Under the pieces are notes generated by a model that was not told where the DNA came from, made no database searches, and saw only the letters and a list, made by a program, of their open reading frames with translations. 64,000 nucleotides of DNA. Source: Actinomycetota bacterium (lineage in GTDB: Bacteria > Actinomycetota > Thermoleophilia > RBG-16-64-13). The number at the start of each line of letters is the position of its first letter. The first letter of the stretch is position 1. Positions 16,995 to 25,527 of this stretch are shown piece after piece. Where the stretch lies: the NCBI GenBank assembly GCA_012514635.1, contig JAAYZX010000043.1, positions 1 through 64,000 on the forward strand, written 5' to 3'. A program made the translations under genes and the position numbers.

Positions 16995-19318
16995 GGGCTC
17001 GTAGCAGTACCATCGCTATAGTAGGTAACCCTAATTGTGGTAAAACTACCCTCTTCAACGCGCTCACCGGCACAGACCAACGCGTGGGCAACTGGCCGGG
17101 TGTCACCGTGGAGAAAAAGGAGGGGAGGCTCTCGCTCTGCGGTGATGATGTTCTGCTGGTTGATCTCCCCGGCATCTACGCCCTTCTCGCCGCATCGGAA
17201 GATGAGCGGGTGGCCCGTGACTATATCCTGAGCGGAGAACCGGGCTTGGTGATCAACGTCCTGGATGCCACCAACCTAGAACGAAATCTGTATCTCACCA
17301 CTCAGCTCCTAGATATGAGAGTTCCATTGGTGGTGATCCTCACCATGATGGATCTGGCGAGAGCACAGAACATCATGATCGATGAGAAGGCCTTGAGTGA
17401 AAAGCTCGGATGCCCCGTAATAGGCCTGGTAGCTACGGATAAGCGCCAGACCCGCGGCGCTTTAGCGATCATTGAGGATGCGTGGGTACGGAAGCAGGTG
17501 TCCGAGACACAGGTGGAGCAGCCCGCCATCGTGGACGAGCTTACTCAGAGGTGGGCGGAGAAGTTGGACGGAGTGGCAGCGGCACTAGGCACCAACAGCC
17601 GCTGGCTCTCGCTGAAAATCATCGAACGCGACGGTTGGGCCACGGCGAAGACCGTGGACGCCGGTGCACTCGATGCGCAGCAGATAGCCACAGATATCGA
17701 GACGCTGGAGGAGACGCTGGGCGAATCCGCCGACATATCCTTGGCTGAAGCCCGATACCGCTTCATTGAGTCGGTGACGCAGCAATCTCTCACCCGGCCT
17801 CCATCAGGACAGACCACGAGTGACAGAATCGACAGAATCATCTTGAACCGATTCCTGGGCATACCCATCTTCCTGGCCGTCATGTACCTGCTCTTCTGGT
17901 TCACAATCAACGTGGGCAGCTCCTTCATCGATTTCTTCGATATTGCAGCCGGGGCCATCTTCGTGGACGGTTTTGGCCGTCTGCTGGAGGCGATCGGCAG
18001 CCCGCAGTGGCTCGTCACCATCCTTGCCAACGGTGTGGGAGCCGGAATCCAGACCGTAGCCACCTTCATCCCAGTCATCTTTGCGATGTTTTTGGGGCTT
18101 TCTCTTCTGGAAGATTCAGGCTACATGGCGCGAGCGGCTTTCGTGATGGACAGATTCATGCGGTGGATCGGTCTGCCCGGCAGATCGTTCGTTCCCATGC
18201 TGGTGGGATTCGGCTGCAACGTCCCCGCCATCATGGCTACACGGACGCTCGAGAACAGGCGTGATCGCTATCTCACCATCTTCATGAACCCCTTCATGTC
18301 GTGTGGCGCCCGTCTCCCCGTGTACGCCCTCTTCGGAGCAGCCTTTTTTGGTGCAGCAGCAGGCGCTATGACGTTCTCTCTCTATGTGGCCGGTATAGTG
18401 GTTGCCATACTAACCGGCCTGCTGCTCAAGAACACCCTCTTCCGCGGAGAGCCCACTTACTTCGTCATGGAATTGCCCCCCTACCATAGACCTCGGATGA
18501 GGGCTATGCTGCAGCATTCATGGCGACGACTCTTCGTCTTCATGAGCAGAGCCAAGTACATTGTGCCGATAGTCGCCGTGTTGGCCGTCCTAAACTCCTG
18601 GGGAACGGATGGTTCCTTCGGCAATGAAGACACATCCACTTCGGTTCTCTCCGGGATCGGCAGGACCATAACCCCGGTGTTCGAGCCTATGGGCGCCCAG
18701 AAGGACAACTGGCCTGCCACGGTGGGCATCTTCACCGGCATTCTGGCCAAGGAAGCGGTGGTGGGTACACTGAACTCCCTCTATAGCCAAGAGGCGGCAG
18801 GCGCAGGCGGAGAGGAGGAGACATTCAACTTCTGGGGGCGGATCGGTGAGGCGCTGACCAGCATTCCGGCCAATTTAGCGGATGTTCCGGCAAGCCTAGC
18901 CGACCCATTCGGTTTTGGGCTCATCGGAGGGCCTGAAGACACAGTGGCCGAGGAGGTGGGCGCTGAAGCCAGCGTCTACGCGGGTCTGCGCGCCGGATTC
19001 ACAGAAGGACGCCCGCAGGCATATGCCTACCTTCTGTTCGTATTGCTCTACATACCCTGCGTAGCGGCCTTCGGCGCCATGACCAAAGAGATGGGCCTGC
19101 GCTATACGCTGCTCGCGCTGGCCTACATCGCAGTGACTTCCTGGTCCCTGGCGACACTCTTCTACCAGGTCACCGTCGCCAGGAACCCGGTCTGGATCAT
19201 CGCGCCGCTGGTCCTGATGGTCGTGATGGCCCTGATGTTGTGGCTCGTGGGGAAAAGCTCGCGGTCTCTCCAGGAGTGCCGCCTCCGGCCGGCGGAGGCG
19301 GAGAGCACAATTACATAG
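16991..19318 (+). CDS. feoB: Ferrous iron transporter FeoB
   Basis: A 775-residue inner-membrane Fe2+ transporter. The N-terminal G domain has G1 GNPNCGKTT, a G2 Thr region and G3 DLPG. The G4 motif reads T-M-M-D where FeoB normally has N-x-x-D. The membrane part has paired Gate domains with conserved Cys-containing helices (VGFGCNVPAIMATR, NPFMSCGARLP). The ATG overlaps the second feoA. Expression is likely iron-repressed through the upstream DtxR box. A ~60-residue insertion around residues 600-660 (GAGGEEETFNF...GGPEDTVAEEVGAE) lies before the last membrane helices. Confidence 0.96.
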   Translation: MRARSSTIAIVGNPNCGKTTLFNALTGTDQRVGNWPGVTVEKKEGRLSLCGDDVLLVDLPGIYALLAASEDERVARDYILSGEPGLVINVLDATNLERNLYLTTQLLDMRVPLVVILTMMDLARAQNIMIDEKALSEKLGCPVIGLVATDKRQTRGALAIIEDAWVRKQVSETQVEQPAIVDELTQRWAEKLDGVAAALGTNSRWLSLKIIERDGWATAKTVDAGALDAQQIATDIETLEETLGESADISLAEARYRFIESVTQQSLTRPPSGQTTSDRIDRIILNRFLGIPIFLAVMYLLFWFTINVGSSFIDFFDIAAGAIFVDGFGRLLEAIGSPQWLVTILANGVGAGIQTVATFIPVIFAMFLGLSLLEDSGYMARAAFVMDRFMRWIGLPGRSFVPMLVGFGCNVPAIMATRTLENRRDRYLTIFMNPFMSCGARLPVYALFGAAFFGAAAGAMTFSLYVAGIVVAILTGLLLKNTLFRGEPTYFVMELPPYHRPRMRAMLQHSWRRLFVFMSRAKYIVPIVAVLAVLNSWGTDGSFGNEDTSTSVLSGIGRTITPVFEPMGAQKDNWPATVGIFTGILAKEAVVGTLNSLYSQEAAGAGGEEETFNFWGRIGEALTSIPANLADVPASLADPFGFGLIGGPEDTVAEEVGAEASVYAGLRAGFTEGRPQAYAYLLFVLLYIPCVAAFGAMTKEMGLRYTLLALAYIAVTSWSLATLFYQVTVARNPVWIIAPLVLMVVMALMLWLVGKSSRSLQECRLRPAEAESTIT

Positions 19319-19351
19319 GATACGCCCCTCACGCAATCGGTTGCTTTCGTG

Positions 19352-19383
19352 GCACCCCGTGCAGCTTCAGCTGCGCGGGGTGC
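19352..19383 (+). terminator. Hairpin downstream of feoB
   Basis: A 14-bp stem (GCACCCCG paired with CGGGGTGC, continued by GCAGC/GCTGC) with loop TTCA. No T-run follows, so it may be a factor-assisted terminator or an mRNA 3'-end stabiliser. Confidence 0.5.
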
Positions 19384-19541
19384 ACTCGCCGTACCGCGCA
19401 GAGCTATCGTGTTCATCCCCTACAAATCCCCCCGGATCACCTCAGAACGAGTATCATGAAGAGACGCTCCGAAGGAATCGAGAGTGAGTCTGCCGTCTCG
19501 TCCGTCCTCGCTGGGGTGGGCCGGATTGAACGTGGAGTGAG

Positions 19542-19573
19542 GCTCCTCCGCCAAAGCCGATAGGCGTAGGAGC
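19542..19573 (+). promoter_or_regulatory. Leader hairpin before the small ORF and debranching enzyme
   Basis: GCTCCT-c-CGCC pairs with GGCG-t-AGGAGC around a 10-base A-rich loop. It ends 9 bases before the GGAG ribosome binding site at 19583, so it could modulate translation of the downstream pair. No known riboswitch class was recognised. Confidence 0.4.
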
Positions 19574-19594
19574 GCTGAGACAGGAGATTAATGG

Positions 19595-19732
19595 GTGGAT
19601 ACTCGTGCTCTCATCGTCGACGGCTACTCCGCCGGGCGTCCCTCGTCCGCCCCCGAGGCCACACACGTGTTCATCCCTGTCGCCACTCGCACTGCGACCG
19701 CAGCCGTGGCGCTCAAGACGAAGCGGTTCTGA
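19595..19732 (+). CDS. Putative 45-residue small protein upstream of the debranching enzyme
   Basis: A GTG start lies 8 bases after GGAG, a better spacing than the ATG 4 bases further upstream in another frame. The frame runs 45 codons (MDTRALIVDGYSAGRPSSAP..., ending LKTKRF) and its TGA shares a base with the ATG of the debranching enzyme (TGATG), a typical coupled arrangement. The composition looks protein-like, with a Thr/Ala/Val-rich second half. It matches no family I know. It could be a real small protein or a leader that delivers ribosomes to the next start. Confidence 0.45.
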   Translation: MDTRALIVDGYSAGRPSSAPEATHVFIPVATRTATAAVALKTKRF

Positions 19733-21948
19733 TGCCTTCCGCGTCCTCGCGATGGCCGGACGACACAGGAACTCCGGCCCCCCTAGGTGTCACGTACCTT
19801 CCCGACAGCGACACCTACAACTTCGCACTGTATTCCACGTACGCATCTCGTGTGATCCTTCACCTCTATCGGCGCGAGGACCCGGTGTGCCCCGTACTTT
19901 CCGTAACCCTGGACCCCCGAGTTCACAAGAGTGGGCGTGTTTGGCACTGCCGCATCCCAGTAACCACTATCAACGACGCCGTACTGTACGGTTATCAGTT
20001 GGATGGACCTTTCAACCCGGCAGCCGGGCACCGCTTCGATTCCGAGAAGGTGCTACTCGATCCCTATGCCCGTACGATTTTCTTCCCGCCCGCCTACAGT
20101 CGCGAGGCATGCTCGCAGCCGGGCTCCACTGCCGGACGCGCTCCTCTGGGCGTACTGCCGCCACGCCAACCGACGTCCAACCAGGCAAAGGAGCGCGCGG
20201 ATGGGCCGGCGGCGTGCCCGGCCCCCACAACCGCCCCCCGCCATGGCCACGACACCATCATCTACGAGATGCACGTGCGTGGCTTCACCATGCGGCCCAA
20301 CTCCGGTGTCACACCTCAAACCCGCGGCACCTTCCACGGTGTCATCGAAAAGATCCCCTATCTACGCGATCTAGGGGTAACCGTAGTGGAACTCCTCCCC
20401 GTGCAACAATTCGATCCCCTGGAGGACAACTACTGGGGTTACATGACGCTCAACTTTTTCGCGCCCCACGCCGGATACGCAGCAGCCACCGGTGGGGCCG
20501 CGACGGAGACGGGGGCCGCCGTCGAAACCGGCAGTGCGGAGAGCCACACCGCTGTACCGCAGCCCGACCCCGCCGCCGACTTCAAAGCTATGGTCGACGC
20601 CCTGCATAAAGCCGGCATCGAAGTTTGGCTGGACGTAGTCTACAACCACACCAGCGAGGCCCACGACCCCGGTCCCACCTACTGCTATCGCGGCCTCGAT
20701 AACAAGACTTACTATCTCCTGGAACCGGGCACCGGCGCCTACCAAGATCACACCGGCTGCGGTAATACGCTGCGCACCGCTCACCCCGCCGTCCGCACCC
20801 TCATCCTGCAGAGCGTCCGCCACTGGGCGGAGGAGTACAGCATCGACGGCTTTCGCTTCGACCTAGCCTCAGTTTTCACGCGTGACCTCACGGGCAAGGT
20901 CAACACCCGCGATCCGGCCATCATCGCCGAACTATCAACCCTAGGCTACCAACACGACCTGGTTATGGTGGCCGAGGCATGGGATCTTGCCGCCTACCAA
21001 CTGGGTCGCGGCTTTCCCAGTTTCAGCTGGCGACAATGGAACGGCCGTTTCCGGGACGACCTGCGCGCTTTCGTCCGTGGCGATCCCGGGATGGTACCCT
21101 GCCTCATACGCCGCCTATACGGCAGCGACGACCTCTTCCCCGATACCCCGGCAGAGGCCTACCGTCCTTTCCAGAGCATCAATTTCGTAACCTCGCACGA
21201 CGGTTTCTGTCTCTACGACCTCGTTTCGTACAACCAGAAGCGCAATCTCGCCAACGGGCACGACAACACTGACGGCTCCAACGAGAATTTCAGCTGGAAC
21301 TGCGGCCACGAAGGCGATGAGGGTGCCGCACCCGAGGTCCTGGCTCTGCGTCGTCGGCAGGCAAAGAACTTCTTCTGTCTGCTCATGCTGGCCGCCGGCA
21401 CCCCCCAATTCTCCGCCGGTGACGAGTTCCTCAACACGCAGGGGGGCAACAACAATCCGTACAACCAGGACAACGAAACTACCTGGCTGGATTGGGACCT
21501 GCTTCAACGCAACGCCGACGTCCACCGCTTCTTCCGGCTCATGATCGCCTTTCGCAAGAGACACCCTTCGCTCGGTCGCAACCACTTTTGGCGGGAAGAT
21601 GTACGTTGGTTCGGTGTGGAAGGTGAACCCGATCTCTCGTGGTGCTCGCGCAGCGTGGCCTTCTTCCTGAGCGGTGCTTCTCTCGGTGACGACGACCTCT
21701 ACGTGATGATCAATGCCTGGGAGGAAGATCTGGAGTTCGAGGTCCAAGTGGGAGAACCGGCCGAGTGGCAACGCGTGGTAGATACGGCACAGCCCAGCCC
21801 CCAAGATATCGTGGATCCCGTCGCCCCTGGAACAGGAACGGGAGCCACCGACACCGACAAGGCCAACTGGAAGATAACGGAGGGAAAGGGGCGCATCTTG
21901 GTGCGTACCAGATCCATCGTAGTACTCGAACGAGAAAGACAGCTGTGA
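19732..21948 (+). CDS. glgX: Glycogen-debranching (GlgX/isoamylase-type) enzyme
   Basis: A GH13 enzyme of 738 residues that hydrolyses alpha-1,6 branches in glycogen-like glucans. It has an N-terminal CBM48-like beta domain (LGVTYLPDSDTYNFALYS) and a catalytic barrel with nucleophile D in IDGFRFDLASV, acid/base E in MVAEAWDLA and the HD pair in NFVTSHDGF. VVYNHTSE marks conserved region I. The ATG at 19732 restores a normal N-terminus. A low-complexity Ala/Gly/Thr/Glu insertion (about residues 250-280) interrupts the barrel after FFAPHAGYA. No other glycogen genes are adjacent. Confidence 0.9.
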   Translation: MPSASSRWPDDTGTPAPLGVTYLPDSDTYNFALYSTYASRVILHLYRREDPVCPVLSVTLDPRVHKSGRVWHCRIPVTTINDAVLYGYQLDGPFNPAAGHRFDSEKVLLDPYARTIFFPPAYSREACSQPGSTAGRAPLGVLPPRQPTSNQAKERADGPAACPAPTTAPRHGHDTIIYEMHVRGFTMRPNSGVTPQTRGTFHGVIEKIPYLRDLGVTVVELLPVQQFDPLEDNYWGYMTLNFFAPHAGYAAATGGAATETGAAVETGSAESHTAVPQPDPAADFKAMVDALHKAGIEVWLDVVYNHTSEAHDPGPTYCYRGLDNKTYYLLEPGTGAYQDHTGCGNTLRTAHPAVRTLILQSVRHWAEEYSIDGFRFDLASVFTRDLTGKVNTRDPAIIAELSTLGYQHDLVMVAEAWDLAAYQLGRGFPSFSWRQWNGRFRDDLRAFVRGDPGMVPCLIRRLYGSDDLFPDTPAEAYRPFQSINFVTSHDGFCLYDLVSYNQKRNLANGHDNTDGSNENFSWNCGHEGDEGAAPEVLALRRRQAKNFFCLLMLAAGTPQFSAGDEFLNTQGGNNNPYNQDNETTWLDWDLLQRNADVHRFFRLMIAFRKRHPSLGRNHFWREDVRWFGVEGEPDLSWCSRSVAFFLSGASLGDDDLYVMINAWEEDLEFEVQVGEPAEWQRVVDTAQPSPQDIVDPVAPGTGTGATDTDKANWKITEGKGRILVRTRSIVVLERERQL

Positions 21949-22020
21949 CGATCGGATCGGCCGTACACGACCGCCTCAAAGGACACCGGGTAAGCGAGTG
22001 TCATCAATAGAGCGCCGGCG

Positions 22021-23028
22021 TCACGCGGCGCTTGTGGCGGTGTCGTCCGTACGGTAACCGCGAGGGCGCGCCTGGTGCCAAGTCCAGGCATCCGCCACCA
22101 TATTCTCAAGCGAAGAGCGTTCCGGCATCCAACCCAGATTCATCAACGTCTTCTCAATGCATGCCACCAGCATGGCCGGGTCTCCGGCGCGCGACGGACC
22201 CACTTTCACCTGTACCTTGCACCCCGTCACCTCTGCGCACGCCCGCACCACTTCCAAGTTGGAAAAGCCCCGTCCGCTGCCCAGATTGAAGATGCCTCCT
22301 TCGCCGCCTTCGGCCAGTCTCTCCAACCCCAGAAGATGCGCGTGCGCCAGGTCCAACACGTGGACGTAGTCTCTGACACAGGTGCCATCAGGAGTGGGGT
22401 GGTTGTCACCGTAGACCTCGAAAACTGCCTGTCCTTCCGCCATAGACTGCAATATACGCGGCAGTATGTGGGTCTCCGGATGGTGCGCTTCGCCAAGCGA
22501 CCCATCGGGCCACGCTCCGGCCACATTGAAATAGCGAAAACGCATAGTACGTATAAAATGAAGCCGCTCATACCAATCCAACAATTGCTCGAATATGAGC
22601 TTGGAGGCACCATAGGCGCTGATGGGCCGGGTGGGCGCCGATTCCAGAACGGGGATGGTCTCCGGCTCTCCGTAGACAGCGGCAGTGGAGGAAAACACAA
22701 TAGCACCTATCTCATGACGCACCATGGCATCCAACAGCACCTGGGCACGCGACACGTTGTTGCGAAAGTACATACCCGGATCGGCCTGTGACTCTGCCAC
22801 GTCGATGTATCCGGCCAAGTGCATCACGGCGTCGCACCCGGGAAGGACCTCGTCCAGCGCTTCCGGGTCACCTACGTTGCCTACAAAGAGCTGGGCCCTC
22901 CGGTCCACAGCCTCCGCCCATCCCCGTTCCAGCGTGTCCAGCACGATCACCTGATGCCACGAGTCCAGCAAGTGGCGCACCGTGACAGAACCGACATAAC
23001 CGGCGCCTCCGGTAACTAGGATCTTCAC
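22021..23028 (-). CDS. galE: UDP-glucose 4-epimerase
   Basis: A 335-residue short-chain dehydrogenase/reductase-fold epimerase with the NAD motif VTGGAGYVGS, catalytic Y-x-x-x-K in AYGASK, serine in FSSTAAVYGEP and the GalE signature FRYFNVAGAWPDGSLGE. It interconverts UDP-glucose and UDP-galactose (or the N-acetyl forms) for surface polysaccharide. Its start overlaps the MarR stop by four bases. Other sugar-nucleotide genes lie further upstream on the same strand. Confidence 0.93.
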   Translation of the reverse strand: MKILVTGGAGYVGSVTVRHLLDSWHQVIVLDTLERGWAEAVDRRAQLFVGNVGDPEALDEVLPGCDAVMHLAGYIDVAESQADPGMYFRNNVSRAQVLLDAMVRHEIGAIVFSSTAAVYGEPETIPVLESAPTRPISAYGASKLIFEQLLDWYERLHFIRTMRFRYFNVAGAWPDGSLGEAHHPETHILPRILQSMAEGQAVFEVYGDNHPTPDGTCVRDYVHVLDLAHAHLLGLERLAEGGEGGIFNLGSGRGFSNLEVVRACAEVTGCKVQVKVGPSRAGDPAMLVACIEKTLMNLGWMPERSSLENMVADAWTWHQARPRGYRTDDTATSAA

Positions 23029-23501
23029 TCCGGCGCCGCTTCTTTCAGTCCCACACGTCGGCAGAGCTCTCCCAACAGGTGCAGCTCTTCCACGCTGAGG
23101 GCACTCATTTCATCGGCTATCCGCCGGACGTGCCGGGGTCGGAAATCGCGGATGAGTAATTCGCCTTTGGGTGTCAGCCTCACTACTACCTGACGGCGAT
23201 CCGTCTCTCCCGGCGTACGTTCCACCAGCCCCTGTTCTTCGAGGTGATCGACAACGAGCGTCATATTGCCACTGCTGTGGGCCAGAATACGCTGCGCGAT
23301 ATCCTTCTGACACAACGAACCACGGCTATATAGCACCTCCAGGACAGCGAACTGACTGAAGGTAAGACCCACCTCCGTTAGGTCCACGTTGGCACGAGCG
23401 CTTACTGAGACGGCGGCTCGATTCAGCCGCACAAACGCGCGTGATGCGGCGTACTCAAGATCCTGCTGATCTGTGGGGTTAGGAGCCGATTCGTCCTGCA
23501 T
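23025..23501 (-). CDS. MarR-family transcriptional regulator
   Basis: A 158-residue winged-helix protein: LTFSQFAVLEVLYSRG, recognition helix KDIAQRILAHSSGNMTLVVDHLEEQGLV and the wing RTPGETDRRQVVVRLTPKG, the diagnostic D-R-R. The ATG at 23501 has GGAAG 5 bases upstream; the frame continues to 23570 but would cross the promoter. A MarR-like inverted repeat (GCTTGA-TG-TCAAGC) overlaps the -35 box of its own promoter, implying autorepression. galE is translationally coupled and so should respond to the same ligand. Confidence 0.92.
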   Translation of the reverse strand: MQDESAPNPTDQQDLEYAASRAFVRLNRAAVSVSARANVDLTEVGLTFSQFAVLEVLYSRGSLCQKDIAQRILAHSSGNMTLVVDHLEEQGLVERTPGETDRRQVVVRLTPKGELLIRDFRPRHVRRIADEMSALSVEELHLLGELCRRVGLKEAAPE

Positions 23502-23537
23502 GGCACTTCCAAGGAGTTCGGAACCAAAGACCTGCTG

Positions 23538-23568
23538 ACTATAGGAAGCCATTAGCTTGATGTCAAGC
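23538..23568 (-). promoter_or_regulatory. MarR-galE promoter with overlapping operator
   Basis: On the minus strand TTGACA (23566-23561) and TATAGT (23543-23538) are 17 bases apart, close to consensus. The inverted repeat GCTTGATGTCAAGC (23555-23568) covers the -35 box, so a bound MarR dimer would block polymerase. Confidence 0.75.
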
Positions 23569-23594
23569 AAGTAAGCATTGAACTATCGCCCCAG

Positions 23595-24767
23595 TCACGG
23601 CGCCAACGTCCTAGAGATTGCCTCAGCCACTCGATCCGCCACGTCCGGCCCGTAACTTGCGGAGAGCGGGAGCGTGAGCAGCCTAGGAGCTACTCGATCC
23701 ACATTCTCCAGCGCTTCGGCCCGAATGAGCCCGGCTTCCACGTCTCCCTTCACGTTCGAGAAGTCGTGAAGGGGAGGATAGTGGATGGAGGTCTGGATCC
23801 CCTCATTCTTGAGCGCCTTCATGACACGCAGGCGGTCGGCACCATCGGGCAAAAGAATCACAAAGAGGTGATGTGAAGAGACGGCGGGGTACGGCCACCC
23901 CGGCGGTTCGCCAAAACCCGTAAAGGGGACATCAACCCCGGAGATCCCGCTCAGGGCCTCACGATACCGCTTGACCAACCGAGCGCGGGCCGCATTATGC
24001 GCGGGTAGTCTGGCCAACTGCACCAACCCCAGCGCGGCCTCGATCTCAGTGATACGATAATTGTAACCCAACTCCACCACGTCATACGAGTATGCGTGAC
24101 CCTTGTGCCGATCCATAGTCTGGTGCGTCATACCATGCGATCGCAGGAGACGCAGCTTCTGCGCCATATCTGCGCTCGACGTGGTTACCATGCCCCCTTC
24201 TCCCGTAGCCAGGTTCTTATTGGAATAGAAACTGAAAGCGGCCACATCTCCTAAACATCCGGCCATTGTGTCGCGATGTGAAGCTCCCGGCGCATGAGCC
24301 GCATCTTCCACCACCGCCAACCCATGTTGTGAGGCCAGAGAGCGCACAGCATCCATGTCACACGGATAGCCGCCGTAGTGCATGACGATGATCGCTTTGG
24401 TCCGCGGTGTGATCTTGGCCTGCACGTCTTGGACGGACAATGTAAGGTCGTGCTGGGAGGTGATGTCCACTAGGACCGGAGTAGCCCCTGTATATCGAAC
24501 GGCATTGAGGCTGGCCACGAATGTAAGATCCGGGACGATCACCTCATCGCCCGGGCCGACGCCCAACGCTATTAGGGCCAGATGCAGACCCACAGTGCAA
24601 TTGGAGACGGCCACTGCGTGCTCAGTCCCTATAAACGCAGCGAACTCATTCTCAAAGCGAGTGGTCCGTTCTCCCATCGTCAGCCAGCGACTGCGCAGAA
24701 CCTCCAGTACCGCGGCTTCTTCCTCAGGGCCGTATTCCAGTTCAGACAGAGCTACATTCCAGGACAC
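23595..24767 (-). CDS. DegT/DnrJ/EryC1-type sugar aminotransferase
   Basis: A 390-residue PLP enzyme of fold type I. Features seen are the AVAVSNCTVGLHLAL substrate loop, DLTFVASLNAVRYTGATPVLVDI, the Asp in VVEDAAHAPGA and the PLP lysine in FSFYSNKNLATGEGG. It aminates keto-sugar nucleotides made by SDR dehydratases. The nucleotidyltransferase and the LegB-like dehydratase are immediately upstream on the same strand (9 bp gap), so the three likely act in one NDP-amino-sugar pathway. The exact sugar cannot be deduced. Confidence 0.92.
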   Translation of the reverse strand: MSWNVALSELEYGPEEEAAVLEVLRSRWLTMGERTTRFENEFAAFIGTEHAVAVSNCTVGLHLALIALGVGPGDEVIVPDLTFVASLNAVRYTGATPVLVDITSQHDLTLSVQDVQAKITPRTKAIIVMHYGGYPCDMDAVRSLASQHGLAVVEDAAHAPGASHRDTMAGCLGDVAAFSFYSNKNLATGEGGMVTTSSADMAQKLRLLRSHGMTHQTMDRHKGHAYSYDVVELGYNYRITEIEAALGLVQLARLPAHNAARARLVKRYREALSGISGVDVPFTGFGEPPGWPYPAVSSHHLFVILLPDGADRLRVMKALKNEGIQTSIHYPPLHDFSNVKGDVEAGLIRAEALENVDRVAPRLLTLPLSASYGPDVADRVAEAISRTLAP

Positions 24768-24776
24768 ATGTCCTCC

Positions 24777-25526
24777 CTATGAGCCGCGCAAAAACTCATC
24801 TCTACGACCTACAAACTCCTTCTGAGCCTGCGCTAGATCATCGTGGCGCCCAATATCCAACCAGTAACCGTCGTACGGGACCGACCTCACCGACCGACCG
24901 GCCGCCAGTAACTTGAGCACCAGTTCCGGGAAATCCAGCCGTCGGCCGGGCTCAATGAAGCTGCGAATCTCAGGAGAGAAGGCATACACGCCCATGCTGA
25001 CCAGATATTCGTGCACCGGCTTCTCGATATACCCCCTGACCAATCCCGTTTCATCCGTCTGCACCACGCCAAAATCTACACGGTTACTCCGCATGTGCGT
25101 GCTGATAGAAGCCGTAGCGCTCGATTGCACATGGTCCCGAAGGAAATCTGCGAAGTCCAGCGTGGTGAGCACATCCCCATTCATCACCAGGAAGGGCTCG
25201 TCCAAACCGGCTATAGTTGCGAGAGGGCCAGCGGTACCAAGCGGCTCGTCCTCACGAGCGTACACCAATTCCGCCCCTACGGTCTCGCCGCAGCCAAAAT
25301 ATGCCTCGATCAACTGCGAATAGTGTCCCACTGCCAACGTCACCTTTGCAAAACCGCACCGGGCCAACTGACGTAGGACAACCTCCAAGATGGGCATTTC
25401 TCCCAGTGGCATGAGCGGTTTGGGAAAGAGAACCGTATACGGCGCCAATCTCGTCCCCCGCCCTCCGGCCAACACTACGGCCTGTTTTGCGCCAACGATA
25501 TTCCGCTCTAATGTTTTTGCGGACAT
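24777..25526 (-). CDS. Sugar-1-phosphate nucleotidyltransferase
   Basis: A 249-residue GT-A-fold enzyme with the signature VVLAGGRGTRLAPYT..PKPLMPLG and a metal-binding Asp in MNGDVLT. It activates a sugar phosphate to an NDP-sugar. The ATG at 25526 follows the stop of the dehydratase gene by one base; a start 21 bases upstream would overlap that gene. The absence of a left-handed helix domain and the short length fit the mannose/glucose-1-phosphate guanylyl/uridylyl group used in glycan islands. Confidence 0.88.
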   Translation of the reverse strand: MSAKTLERNIVGAKQAVVLAGGRGTRLAPYTVLFPKPLMPLGEMPILEVVLRQLARCGFAKVTLAVGHYSQLIEAYFGCGETVGAELVYAREDEPLGTAGPLATIAGLDEPFLVMNGDVLTTLDFADFLRDHVQSSATASISTHMRSNRVDFGVVQTDETGLVRGYIEKPVHEYLVSMGVYAFSPEIRSFIEPGRRLDFPELVLKLLAAGRSVRSVPYDGYWLDIGRHDDLAQAQKEFVGRRDEFLRGS

Positions 25527-25527
25527 C

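Noticed and set aside
19384-19590. Possible riboswitch before the debranching gene
   Set aside because: Compared by eye with glycine, TPP, c-di-GMP and c-di-AMP consensus elements; none fits. Only a simple hairpin is reported.
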